This document shows positions 36,973 to 46,482 of a stretch of 64,000 bases of DNA, piece after piece. Source of the stretch: an uncultured Lachnospiraceae bacterium. Lineage in GTDB: Bacteria > Bacillota > Clostridia > Lachnospirales > Lachnospiraceae. The stretch covers positions 80,289-144,288 of the forward strand of contig CANPYY010000001.1 of the NCBI GenBank assembly GCA_947588675.1, written 5' to 3'. The translations under genes were made by a program, and so were the position numbers. The notes beneath the pieces are model-generated. The model saw only the letters and a program-made list of their open reading frames with translations. It ran no database searches and was not told where the DNA came from. Positions within the stretch are counted from its first letter, which is position 1; the number at the start of each line of letters is the position of its first letter.

Positions 36973-38010
36973 TTACACCTCGCATCGTTTATTTTTATAA
37001 GCGCTGATAATATAATTGACTAAGACAACTCCTCCGCAAAGCAGCATACATGAGTAAAAAGAAATGCCCCTGCTAAGAAGCTCTATATTTACTATATCTC
37101 CGCTGTAAAGCGGCTTAAAACCGTCTATATACAGATAATCTGCCACGCCTACAGCTCCCGGTATGGGAACGGCATTGGAGCCCAACAGCACAAGCGACTG
37201 GGTTACTATCACTGACAAAGCATTTCCTGCCTGTCCTCCCGCTCCCATATATACGCAAAGCGTAATGCAAACCTGTATAAACCTCTGCAGTATATTAAAT
37301 AAAAATACTTTTAAAACAACATCTGCATGTCCTTTAACACTCTGACAGCACGCCTTATATTCCTTAGAAAGATTTTTAAGTTTATCCTGTTTTGCCTCAA
37401 TATTTTTTATAATGTGGAGCTTAGAAAGAAGCTTTAAAAAAGCATCAGATATTTTGTATAACACCTGTTCCATATATACAAGCATAAGAAAAACCGCAAC
37501 ACATATACTCTGTATCAACAGTCCTGTTATTATAAGAAGCTTTGAAAAATTATTAAAATCTGCAAAAACCCCGGGTTTTATCAAAATACATATTAAACAT
37601 AAAGCAATAATTGATATAGTGTACATAGTAATATTTATCAAAAGCGCCATTGCAGTAACGGATGCTGAAATTCCATCTTTTATCATAAGATATGCCGAAG
37701 CCGGCTGTCCTCCCGTAGCGGAAGGCGTTATAGCGGAAAAATAAAGGTTTGCAGAGGAATATACAAAGCTCCTCCTTACACTCTTTCTATAACCCAAAAA
37801 AGCCGTTATATAGCGAATGCTCAAACCCTCAAGCATTATATAACATACCATACATAAAAAAGCTGCCGTTATCCATCTTATGTCGGCTTTACTGACATAT
37901 GCAACAAATCCTCCAAAGGAAAAATTATCACTTTGGGCAGTCAACGCATACACCGTAAGTATTACAAGAAGTATAAATACTGCACACCATACCAGTTTTT
38001 TTCTATCCAT
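36973..38010 (-). CDS. Lysylphosphatidylglycerol synthase-type flippase domain protein (UPF0104)
   Basis: 345 residues from ATG 38010 (GGGCGG just upstream; an in-frame GTG at 38016 is possible). About eight membrane helices, with the family hallmark ITPSATGGQPASAYLMIKDG (near 95-114) and PIPGAVGVADYL (near 285). This is the MprF membrane-domain family without the aminoacyl transferase domain, so lipid flipping or glycolipid transfer is more likely than lysine addition. It sits between a MraY-family gene and potA, 11-17 bases from the former. Confidence 0.8.
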   Translation of the reverse strand: MDRKKLVWCAVFILLVILTVYALTAQSDNFSFGGFVAYVSKADIRWITAAFLCMVCYIMLEGLSIRYITAFLGYRKSVRRSFVYSSANLYFSAITPSATGGQPASAYLMIKDGISASVTAMALLINITMYTISIIALCLICILIKPGVFADFNNFSKLLIITGLLIQSICVAVFLMLVYMEQVLYKISDAFLKLLSKLHIIKNIEAKQDKLKNLSKEYKACCQSVKGHADVVLKVFLFNILQRFIQVCITLCVYMGAGGQAGNALSVIVTQSLVLLGSNAVPIPGAVGVADYLYIDGFKPLYSGDIVNIELLSRGISFYSCMLLCGGVVLVNYIISAYKNKRCEV

Positions 38011-38026
38011 TTTCACCGCCCAATTT

Positions 38027-38992
38027 CTATTTTATAAGCAGCAAATACACAATACCCATTGATATTACTATCTGGATAATAGCAAACCTGAAAACCGTCT
38101 GTGTATTTGACCAGCCCATAACCTTTCTTACATGGTCATGAAGCGGAGTTCTTATATTTTTAAGAATATGAATCTTACAAAATCTCAAAAGAGCCACCTT
38201 AATAAGTCCAAGTCCGCCGTCCAGAATAAGGACTAGCGCCGCCGGTATATACAGCAGCGGACTGTCAGATTTTAAAATCATAACGCCTATAAAAAGCCCC
38301 ATTGCCCTCGAACCGGCATCGCCCATAAGCAGTTTGCTGGGAGTTGCATTATACCAGAGATATCCAAGTATACATACCGAGAACATAAGTATCATATAGG
38401 ATGTCTGTCCGCCCGTACCCGATATACGGTTAATAATATATATAGTAATAAGGGTAATTATCGTTAGCGTTCCCGACAAACCATCCACACCGTCAGAACA
38501 GTTGGTTACATTGATAGACGCCCATATAAGCACTACTATCAGTATTCCAAAAATCACTGCGGGAATAGTAACATCCATATGTAAAAGCGCAATCGTTATG
38601 GTATTATCGTTATATTTCAAATATGTCAACGCTACTACAACGGCTATAATCAAATCCAGCAGTCCCTTTTTATATTCACCCCAGGGAGCCTTTGCGGCAT
38701 CGTCCAGAAATCCTGTCATCATAGCCGCAAATAACAGAATAAGGTATACTGCTATTTCTGTATTTATTTCCGCAAATAAAAGCGCAGACGCCAGAAATAC
38801 AAGTACAAATATGAATCCTGCCCCTCTGGGTTTGCCGGCCGACAATTTTCCATCATGCGCATACTCCCGTCCTGCATCCTTAGGCAAAAACTGCTTAAAT
38901 TTCCCGATAAAGAAACATGTAGCCAAAAATGCAAACATTATTCCTATAAACGCTACTAAAGGAATGGTTCCTCCTGAAATATAACTAAACAA
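38027..38992 (-). CDS. MraY-family phospho-N-acetylmuramoyl-pentapeptide transferase
   Basis: 321 residues, ten helices. It starts at TTG 38992 with GAGG upstream; no nearby ATG fits. Family motifs: DAGREYAHDGKLSAGKPRGAG (uridine-side loop), MTGFLDDAAK (the DD pair), NVTNCSDGVDGLSGT, LLMGDAGSRAMGLF, and TPLHDHVRKVMGWSNTQ with the catalytic loop histidines. The enzyme makes lipid I at the inner leaflet. It lies outside a dcw cluster and heads an operon with a flippase-like gene and potABCD, so it may be a second copy or serve another glycan. Sequence alone does not decide. Confidence 0.8.
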   Translation of the reverse strand: MFSYISGGTIPLVAFIGIMFAFLATCFFIGKFKQFLPKDAGREYAHDGKLSAGKPRGAGFIFVLVFLASALLFAEINTEIAVYLILLFAAMMTGFLDDAAKAPWGEYKKGLLDLIIAVVVALTYLKYNDNTITIALLHMDVTIPAVIFGILIVVLIWASINVTNCSDGVDGLSGTLTIITLITIYIINRISGTGGQTSYMILMFSVCILGYLWYNATPSKLLMGDAGSRAMGLFIGVMILKSDSPLLYIPAALVLILDGGLGLIKVALLRFCKIHILKNIRTPLHDHVRKVMGWSNTQTVFRFAIIQIVISMGIVYLLLIK

Positions 38993-39167
38993 TATCTTAG
39001 GTCCTCTCTCTTATTTATTAGGTATCAATGCAATCCGTCTGCTGCGGCACGAGCTGTCTATCATTTTATATACCCTTATTTATACTATATCCTAATTGAT
39101 TACTTGTAAATATATTTTTTTATTTTTTCAAATATTACTTGTTTCAGAAAATTTCCTGACCACAAAA

Positions 39168-39205
39168 ACGGAACCTTCGCTGAATATTATCAGCAAAGGT
39201 TCCGT
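39168..39205 (-). terminator. Terminator of the 39237-41285 surface-protein gene
   Basis: ACGGAACCTTCGCTGA (39168-39183) pairs with TCAGCAAAGGTTCCGT (39190-39205), one mismatch, followed on the minus strand by TTTTTG. Confidence 0.75.
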
Positions 39206-39236
39206 AAATCTTAAAGTTTTTCAATAAACTTTTTAA

Positions 39237-41285
39237 TTATTCCGCAACAGGATTCTCCTCAAAGAATTTTATTGACTTAATTTTAAGTGTTTTTGCAGCA
39301 GAATCATTAAAGTCAACATTTACAATCTTTATACCTTTAATGCAATTGCCGCTATAGTCAGCTCCGGCCTCATATGTAACAGTAGTTTCCTCTGTTGCTG
39401 CTGCAAGGTCGGTAGACTGATGCTGTCCTGTCGCATTCTGACCTTTTCCATCAGTCATCGTATCATCAAACAGATATGCCTGAAGTGCTTTAGCTCCTGT
39501 GTATGTAATCTGCGCATATTTATATGTCTTATCAGCAGGCGCCTTAAATACAATTCCACCAAACTGATTCAATGTAAGGTCAAGCGCATCGTCAGCATAC
39601 GATGTTGAAACTCCACCCTGACTTTCATCCTTTATATAGGAATCCTCGCTGCTAAGATCAACTGCATCTCCTGCTACCTCAGCCCCCGGTTCATCCTTTG
39701 ATACAACAACTTTCGTAACCGTAATATTAAGTGTATCTCCATAATTCAATCCTTTAATATGGAAACAGTTCGCTGTCGTTTCCGAACTATCTGCAGATTC
39801 GTTTGGTATATTTTTATTTGCAACAAACGTATATGTGGTTCCGAACAAAGCAGGATTCTGAATATCTGACCATCTCTTATTTGCTGTATCTGCAAGCCAT
39901 ATTCTCATTCCTGCGTCAGCTTCACCAAAAACGGTAACTTTTACTTCTTCACCGTCTGCAATGTCCATTCCAAGCGGAATTGCAATGATTTCACAACCTG
40001 TTCCGGTTACTGTTCCGTCTTCATTAGTCGTAACTTCTCCTGCGCCATATGGCTTTGTTGCTCCTGAAATATCAATTCCGGGAGTGTCAGGATCCATTGT
40101 AGGCGGAGTTTCAATTGCTTTATCAGTAATAAAGTAAATGTTTTTAATTGAAAGACCATTGATATATCCTACAGTACCGCCGCTAAAGATATATTTCAGA
40201 GTAAGGTGTGTAAATGTAGCGGCTACATCATCCTGACTTGTTCCTGCCTTAAACTTAAATTCAACATCAAATGCTTTTGTGTCAGGGTCTGCATTAATCG
40301 CCATCTGGTTATATGTTGCCTTAGACTGAATGGATTCACCATCCTGACCTTCCAGAACAGTACCATCTTCTTCTTTTACACAAGGATATCCAAGCGCGGG
40401 ATCTATAGCCAGATTTTCATCAATCTCATTCAGAAGCATAACAGGAGTACATCCGCCGCTGGTTGGAGTACCAAGCCAGAACCTGAATCCGCTGTCGCCG
40501 TAATTGTATCCCTGAACCCTGAATGTTACTATATCGCCTGTTTTGATACTTCCTGCAATCTCAGGTGGCAGAGCCCATGAACCCTGGCTGTTATCAGCAG
40601 AACTGGTGTCATTTATCTCTACTCTCTGTTTCTCTGCATTGTATCCGCCTGAACCGCTTGCTGATACGTATGTAGATACATCAATTGCATAACCGTTTTC
40701 AGGTACTTCAAAGTTATATTCCTTATCATCCGGAAGCGGCGTAGGTGATGCCGTAGGCACCGGTGAAGGCGTACGTGTAGGTCTTACCGTAGGCGTTGCC
40801 GTAGGTTCACCCGGTGCGGCAGTATTGTCTGCATCACCGCCCGGCTGTGTTGGAGCAACTGTCTGCTGCGGTGCAGAACTTCCCTGTACTGCGCCGCCAT
40901 TAGCTGTAGGCGATGCAACAGGTGCCTGCTGACCTGCTGCTTTTACAGTTACCGTACATGTAAGCTTTTTCTTTGTCTTTCCAAGCTTATATACGGCTGT
41001 AATCTTTGCTTTACCCTCTGAAACACCCTGTACTACAGCAGATGCCTTTTTACCTTTTGCAACCTTCTTAGTAATCTTTGCTACTGCTTTTTTACTCGTT
41101 TTCCAAGTAACTTTTGCTTTCTTTTTAGCATTTTTCACCTTAATGGTAACAGTTTTACCCACTTCAACTGAAGCTTTTTTCTTAAGCTTCGGTTTCTTTG
41201 CAGCATCGGCCGAACCTGCCGGTGCAAGAGTTACAACCATAGCTGCGCAGAGTATCGCTGCAATGCTTTTTTTAATAACTCGCAT
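39237..41285 (-). CDS. Secreted non-catalytic surface protein with Lys-rich Ig-like module and carbohydrate-binding-like domains
   Basis: 682 residues. Signal peptide (1-28), a very Lys-rich Ig-like domain (about 30-115), a long Ala/Pro/Thr linker (about 118-190), then three beta-rich domains (about 195-395, 405-540 and 550-675) with FRVQGYNYGDSGFRFWLG, VFGEADAGMRIWLAD and FGGIVFKAPADKTYKYAQITYTG (each cited part under 24 residues of a longer strand). These resemble carbohydrate-binding jelly-rolls. No catalytic motif is present. A role in binding plant glycans or tethering is inferred. The N-terminal module matches the one on the xylanase at 27452-29140 and the esterase at 59001-61136. It has its own promoter and terminator. 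Confidence 0.7.
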   Translation of the reverse strand: MRVIKKSIAAILCAAMVVTLAPAGSADAAKKPKLKKKASVEVGKTVTIKVKNAKKKAKVTWKTSKKAVAKITKKVAKGKKASAVVQGVSEGKAKITAVYKLGKTKKKLTCTVTVKAAGQQAPVASPTANGGAVQGSSAPQQTVAPTQPGGDADNTAAPGEPTATPTVRPTRTPSPVPTASPTPLPDDKEYNFEVPENGYAIDVSTYVSASGSGGYNAEKQRVEINDTSSADNSQGSWALPPEIAGSIKTGDIVTFRVQGYNYGDSGFRFWLGTPTSGGCTPVMLLNEIDENLAIDPALGYPCVKEEDGTVLEGQDGESIQSKATYNQMAINADPDTKAFDVEFKFKAGTSQDDVAATFTHLTLKYIFSGGTVGYINGLSIKNIYFITDKAIETPPTMDPDTPGIDISGATKPYGAGEVTTNEDGTVTGTGCEIIAIPLGMDIADGEEVKVTVFGEADAGMRIWLADTANKRWSDIQNPALFGTTYTFVANKNIPNESADSSETTANCFHIKGLNYGDTLNITVTKVVVSKDEPGAEVAGDAVDLSSEDSYIKDESQGGVSTSYADDALDLTLNQFGGIVFKAPADKTYKYAQITYTGAKALQAYLFDDTMTDGKGQNATGQHQSTDLAAATEETTVTYEAGADYSGNCIKGIKIVNVDFNDSAAKTLKIKSIKFFEENPVAE

Positions 41286-41337
41286 ATTTTTCCCTCCTAA
41301 AAAATAAAATTAAATTTTTTACGTTACACGTATTCTT

Positions 41338-41366
41338 ATTATTTCACATTTTCTTTAATATTTCAA
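41338..41366 (-). promoter_or_regulatory. Promoter of the surface-protein gene 39237-41285
   Basis: Minus strand: TTGAAA (41361-41366), 17-base spacer, AATAAT (41338-41343), followed by AGGAGG before the ATG. Confidence 0.5.
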
Positions 41367-41387
41367 GTACTTTTTAATTTTTTATTA

Positions 41388-42269
41388 TTAATCTATTATT
41401 TTCCAAAACATAATATTATCATTAAACTCAACTTCTAATTTGCCCATATCCCTGAGCCAGGAAAGATAAGAGCGGACCGTACTCCCCACAAGTACATTCT
41501 GTTCAAAATTCATCGTAAGTTTATATTCTGAAAACAGTCTTTGCAAGAGCATATCAAAATTTACCGGTTTTCGGCATATATCCATAATTTTATCTGCCGT
41601 TTCAAACACCTTATCCATATTATACTGTGCAAGCTCCGTTATATCTTCGCAAGCCGCCGCATGGGAAGGAATAAACATTTTTGCTTTCATTTCCTTTACC
41701 CTCTCAAGGGTTTTTATATATGCAGCCACATCATACAGAAAACTTATCTGATATTTTTCAAGCGTTTCGCGGCTTACAAGGCAGTCGGCAAGATACACTA
41801 TATCATCCGGGGTCCTGAAACCTGCCATATCCAGAAAATGTCCCGGAAGTTCAATAATTTCAAACCCTTCAGGCAGAACCTCCCCGCTTAAATATTCCGC
41901 CCTGCTTTCCTGCGCAAGCAAAAATTTATGCCTTAAATCCTTACAGGGATATCCTCCATATAAAAATGACGGCGACAAAAACGTATGGTTTGTGAACCCG
42001 CAGTTAAGCGCGGGCGCATATATTCTGCAGCCTGTCTGTTCCTGAAGATATTTATTGCCTCCTATATGGTCGGCGTTGGAATGCGTATTGTATATCGCAA
42101 TCAGTTTCCATCCTTTGCTATCCAGCGTCTTTTTTATTTTTTTACCTGCATCTCTGTTATTTCCACTGTCTATCAGACATACATCTGTATCATTCAACCT
42201 TACCAGCCCTACTTTGGCAGGGCTCTGAAAATAATAACTTTTTTCCGACACCTGTATAAGTTCATACAT
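41388..42269 (-). CDS. Metallo-beta-lactamase-fold hydrolase
   Basis: 293 residues. The MBL fold is recognised from VCLIDSGNNRDAGKKIKK, THSNADHIGGNKYL, ELPGHFLDMAGF and YLADCLVSRE, and IPSHA supplies the late histidine. The usual HxHxDH is HSNADH here: the second histidine is Asn. A C-terminal winged-helix-like segment (about 225-293) follows. Members of this broad superfamily hydrolyse thioesters, phosphodiesters or lactones; the substrate here is unknown. The gene is divergent from the large sensor kinase. Confidence 0.85.
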   Translation of the reverse strand: MYELIQVSEKSYYFQSPAKVGLVRLNDTDVCLIDSGNNRDAGKKIKKTLDSKGWKLIAIYNTHSNADHIGGNKYLQEQTGCRIYAPALNCGFTNHTFLSPSFLYGGYPCKDLRHKFLLAQESRAEYLSGEVLPEGFEIIELPGHFLDMAGFRTPDDIVYLADCLVSRETLEKYQISFLYDVAAYIKTLERVKEMKAKMFIPSHAAACEDITELAQYNMDKVFETADKIMDICRKPVNFDMLLQRLFSEYKLTMNFEQNVLVGSTVRSYLSWLRDMGKLEVEFNDNIMFWKIID

Positions 42270-42447
42270 GATTTCCGTTCTCCTTATGTTGTTTTATTGG
42301 TTTACATGATTATAACACATTTTTTAAATTTTCGTCATCTGCGTCAAAACCTTGTCGTAAACAGCACAAAACTCTATATACATTGATTTTTAATATTATA
42401 TTATATAATATCATTATATGTACTTTTACCGGTTAAGGAGAAATAGT

Positions 42448-45400
42448 ATGAAAAATCGTTCAAAACGCAACTATATAATAACTGCATTTCTGGCTTTAAT
42501 AATTATTGTTACTCTTGCGCTTAATATCTTTATCATGTATAAACTGACTTCAGAGCAGACTGAACAGATGGGAAGAATGAGAATCGAACTCGTCGCATCT
42601 GACCTTCAGAAACGCCTTACCGAAAGTTCAGCTTCACTGGACCGCGCAGGCGCAAAACTTGAAAATCTGTTTTCCGATATTGACTCTTACGGATATACCG
42701 GCGACGGCAACAATGCAATAAAAGACTTTCTTTCATCTGAAAAGAAAAGCATAATAGCCTCGTCCGGAAGGACCTGCCTCAATATGTTCTGCATAACGCG
42801 TAAAGGCGACGTTCTCATATCTGACATGGAAACGCCGCAGGACTATGTCGTTCAGGACAGAATATGGTACAAAGGCCTTATGGATATTCCAACCGGGGAT
42901 ACATATATCAGTTCAATATATCAGGACGCCTTTACCAATGATATGTGCTTTACGATTTCAAAAATATTATCTGACGGCGAGTCAATAATCGGTATAGACT
43001 ATTCCATGTCAGAAATACAGTCCTATATAGAAAAAATGAATGCATCCAGTTATGGCGAAGCGATGATAGTAAACCGCGACGGTATTATCGTAGGCTTTTC
43101 TGACACAAGCTTAATAGGCGAAAGGCTGTCCGAACATCCCGATATATTTAACAACTATAATAACGCATATATACAGGCCAACTATAACGACGCCGACAGC
43201 ACACATATAAAAACATCCGAAGGCACCGTATTTTGTTCCAGAACAGAAAACGACTGGTATATTATGCTTTCCATCGGAAACTGGTCCCTCCATAAAAACA
43301 GTTACAGACAGCTTATTATAAGTTCCATAACGCTCATACTTATAGTACTTATAATATCCATGCTTTTAATTATAGGAATCAAGGAAAGATACCGCGCAGA
43401 AAACGCCCTGAAAGCGAAAGAAGAATTTTTATCCGGTCTTTCCGGCAAATTCCACAATCCGCTTCACAAAATATCCGAACTTGTATCGTCGGAACCTTTT
43501 AAAAACGAAAACCTTCGGGATATATCTGACAGTATACATAATGAAATATCACAGCTTTCCGATATGATGGATAACCTTTTCAGCTATTCCAGCATAATGA
43601 CTACGAACATAGAAGAAAAGAGCAGCCGCAAATCTTTACACATGACAACAAAAACACAGCACAAATTCAGATTCTGGATAGTAATAACATTTTTAATTAC
43701 AATGCTGTTTACCATATTTATATCTTCATCACTGCACCTCAGATGGGCAAAAGTCAAAATGACGGAAGAAGCTAACAAATACAGCTATCAGATATCCAGC
43801 TGGGTACTGGAGCAGAAAAACATACTCGAAATGTTTACTAATTATACCGAAAACGGTTACGCCTTTCTTGCCGATAAGGACGGTCAGATAATAAATCATC
43901 CGAACACCGCTTATCAGGCGTATGACGGCAAATTTGTAAACATCAAAAACCTTGCATATAACAAAATTTATAAAAACCCCCGCGGGGAAATACATGCAAT
44001 TAAAGACTATGACGGTAAAATACGCGAATGCCTTATTATAAATGACAATGTTTCCAACTTCAATATAGTAGTAATGAAAGATATATGGAGCATGTATGGC
44101 GACGTATTGAGATATATAATTATATATTTCGGTTTATTCAGCATATGTATTATAGGGGCAATCACTCTTATAAATAAGATGATACTGTGGCAGAAAGAAG
44201 CAAACGACAATCTCCGTCAGGCTGCCAAAGCCGCAAACGCAGCAGACAAGGCAAAATCCCTTTTCCTTGCCCAGATGAGCCATGAAATCAGAACCCCTAT
44301 CAACGCAGTGCTGGGAATGAATGAAATGATTCTCCGCGAGAACAAATCTCCTGAAATAAAAGAATATTCCGAAAACATTAAAAGTTCAGGCAATACGCTC
44401 TTATCTTTAATAAATGACATTCTGGACTTTTCAAAAATAGAAAGCGGAAAAATGGAAATTTTCCCGGTCAAATATGACACAGTATCCGTTATAAACGACC
44501 TCGTAAATATGATAAGCATCCGTGCTTCCAAGAAAGGTCTTGAGTTTCTTATTGAAATAGATGAAGATATACCGGCAGCCCTGTATGGCGACGACATAAG
44601 AATACGTCAGATTATAACCAATCTTCTGACAAACGCCGTCAAATACACTGACCGCGGCTCCATACATCTGTCAATACAATCTACAAGATTAAATGCCGAA
44701 CAGATAATGCTTCATGTAAAGGTTTCCGATACCGGAATAGGAATACGGGATGAAGATATACATAAGCTTTTTTCCTCTTTCCAGCGCATAGATGAACAAC
44801 GCAACCGTTCTATTGAAGGTACGGGTCTTGGAATACCCATAACCCACAATCTGCTTATAATGATGGGTTCAAAACTAAACGTTTCCAGTACATACGGCAA
44901 AGGTTCTACCTTCAGCTTTGATTTGGTACAGGGCATAAAATCATCAGATACTATAGGCGACTTTTCTTCACGCCGCATACAAAGCCTTGAAGATGCGGAA
45001 ACAAAATATATATACGCCCCTGAAGCCGACGTACTTATTGTAGACGACAACGCAATGAACCTGAAAGTGGCATCAAACCTTTTAAAGCGCAACGGCTTTG
45101 TTCCCGACACAGCTTTAAGCGGTCAAAAATGTATAGAAATGGTTCTTGCAAAACATTACGACATAATTTTCATGGACCACATGATGCCGGGAATGGATGG
45201 TATAGAAACACTAAACAACCTCATAGAGTCACATATTCTGCCCGGCGACACAGCCGTTGTAGCCATGACTGCAAACGCCGTGTCCGGCGCAAAAGAAATC
45301 TATTTAAGCCAGGGCTTTTCCGCATATTTAAGCAAACCTATAGTTATAAAGCAGCTTGAAGCCGTACTTGAAAAATATCTGCCGGCGGATAAAGTTTCCT

Positions 45401-45834
45401 ATAAGGATATTGAAATTGCAGACAAACAGCCCGAACCTGTAAAAGAAGACAAAGCAGAGCCCGCAAGCCCCGATGATAATTCTTTTTGTGGCAGATTCAG
45501 TTTCCTGGATACATCAACCGGACTTTCTTACTGTGATAATGATGAAGAATTATATCTGGAAATAATAAAAACATATTTTGAAAATTCAAAACTGGATGCG
45601 CTTATTAAGTATTTTGATGATGAAGATTGGAATAATTACCATATCCTTATACACTCATTAAAATCCACATCGCTTTCCATAGGCGCAACATCCCTTTCAG
45701 AACAGGCCAAAGCATTGGAATTTGCTGCAAAGGATAATAATATCTCATATATTAAGGAAAATCACATTAAGTGTATAGAGGAATACAAAACACTGCTTGA
45801 GAACATATCAAAAGCCCTTGATATTTCCGATTAA
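42448..45834 (+). CDS. Hybrid sensor histidine kinase with two sensor modules, REC and HPt domains
   Basis: 1128 residues from ATG 42448, preceded by AAGGAG (an earlier in-frame ATG at 42418 has no site). Module 1: membrane helix (about 8-28), Cache-like outer domain (30-280), helix (about 285-305), then a HisKA-like stretch in which the H-box position is Gly333 (LSGKFHNPL). Module 2: helix, outer domain (about 430-545), helix (about 550-570), HisKA with QMSHEIRTP (His612), HATPase (about 715-835), a receiver with Asp910 in IFMDHMMPG, and an HPt domain with His1069 in LIHSLKST. It is a full phosphorelay in one chain. The output partner is not seen nearby. Confidence 0.88.
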   Translation: MKNRSKRNYIITAFLALIIIVTLALNIFIMYKLTSEQTEQMGRMRIELVASDLQKRLTESSASLDRAGAKLENLFSDIDSYGYTGDGNNAIKDFLSSEKKSIIASSGRTCLNMFCITRKGDVLISDMETPQDYVVQDRIWYKGLMDIPTGDTYISSIYQDAFTNDMCFTISKILSDGESIIGIDYSMSEIQSYIEKMNASSYGEAMIVNRDGIIVGFSDTSLIGERLSEHPDIFNNYNNAYIQANYNDADSTHIKTSEGTVFCSRTENDWYIMLSIGNWSLHKNSYRQLIISSITLILIVLIISMLLIIGIKERYRAENALKAKEEFLSGLSGKFHNPLHKISELVSSEPFKNENLRDISDSIHNEISQLSDMMDNLFSYSSIMTTNIEEKSSRKSLHMTTKTQHKFRFWIVITFLITMLFTIFISSSLHLRWAKVKMTEEANKYSYQISSWVLEQKNILEMFTNYTENGYAFLADKDGQIINHPNTAYQAYDGKFVNIKNLAYNKIYKNPRGEIHAIKDYDGKIRECLIINDNVSNFNIVVMKDIWSMYGDVLRYIIIYFGLFSICIIGAITLINKMILWQKEANDNLRQAAKAANAADKAKSLFLAQMSHEIRTPINAVLGMNEMILRENKSPEIKEYSENIKSSGNTLLSLINDILDFSKIESGKMEIFPVKYDTVSVINDLVNMISIRASKKGLEFLIEIDEDIPAALYGDDIRIRQIITNLLTNAVKYTDRGSIHLSIQSTRLNAEQIMLHVKVSDTGIGIRDEDIHKLFSSFQRIDEQRNRSIEGTGLGIPITHNLLIMMGSKLNVSSTYGKGSTFSFDLVQGIKSSDTIGDFSSRRIQSLEDAETKYIYAPEADVLIVDDNAMNLKVASNLLKRNGFVPDTALSGQKCIEMVLAKHYDIIFMDHMMPGMDGIETLNNLIESHILPGDTAVVAMTANAVSGAKEIYLSQGFSAYLSKPIVIKQLEAVLEKYLPADKVSYKDIEIADKQPEPVKEDKAEPASPDDNSFCGRFSFLDTSTGLSYCDNDEELYLEIIKTYFENSKLDALIKYFDDEDWNNYHILIHSLKSTSLSIGATSLSEQAKALEFAAKDNNISYIKENHIKCIEEYKTLLENISKALDISD

Positions 45835-45892
45835 CTGACAAAATGATATTCAGACCCTTTGATTTTACAAAGGATTTTTGTACCCCAAGAAT

Positions 45893-45929
45893 ACTGCCGC
45901 TTTACGAATTATTTTCGTAAGGCGGCAGT
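45893..45929. terminator. Bidirectional terminator between the sensor kinase and the LytTR gene
   Basis: A 16-base stem, ACTGCCGCTTTACGAA (45893-45908) with TTCGTAAGGCGGCAGT (45914-45929), one G-T pair. It lies between two convergent genes. Confidence 0.75.
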
Positions 45930-45951
45930 CTCTGCTTACTGCTGTTAATAC

Positions 45952-46473
45952 TTAATTTCTGTTAATAAACTTTATAAACCTCTGCTGTACATCATTATAA
46001 TACTTCCTTCCTATAGGAAGGTTTATCGAACAGTCAAGCGTAATTCCCGCCGTCCTTGAAATATCAGCTATTCTTGCGAGATTTACCGCATATGAATTAT
46101 GGCATCGGCAAAACTGCTCCTCGGGAAGCATGCCAAGAATCTGCGTTAAAGTAGTACGTATATCATAATTGCCCGAAAGGGTATGAATAGTAAGAACATG
46201 ATCCATAACTTCCAGATAGAGTATACTTTCATGTATAATCTCAACCTGTCCTAATCCAAAACTTAACGACATATTTAAATATTCGTCGCTTTTTTCCAAA
46301 GAATAAACCGACGTATACACTCCGTCAACTCTCGGCATGTCAAACAGCCGTTTATCACTATTTTCCGACCCGCCAGACATATCATATTCAATCGTTTCCC
46401 CGGCATCCGATGTAAATGTCATACTTTCTTCCCTAAGTATTATATCGCTAAAATCCGTATCATTCGTAAACAC
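45952..46473 (-). CDS. LytTR-domain DNA-binding protein without receiver domain
   Basis: 173 residues. The C-terminal 95 residues are a LytTR domain: EIIHESILYLEVMDHVLTIHT, then the F-CRCHNSYAVNLARI recognition segment and LPIGRKYYNDVQQRF. The N-terminal 75 residues are not a receiver domain and I do not recognise them. It begins nine bases after the hybrid kinase gene upstream on the same strand, so it is probably part of the same signalling unit. It ends at the bidirectional terminator. Confidence 0.85.
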   Translation of the reverse strand: MFTNDTDFSDIILREESMTFTSDAGETIEYDMSGGSENSDKRLFDMPRVDGVYTSVYSLEKSDEYLNMSLSFGLGQVEIIHESILYLEVMDHVLTIHTLSGNYDIRTTLTQILGMLPEEQFCRCHNSYAVNLARIADISRTAGITLDCSINLPIGRKYYNDVQQRFIKFINRN

Positions 46474-46482
46474 ACCTTTTTA

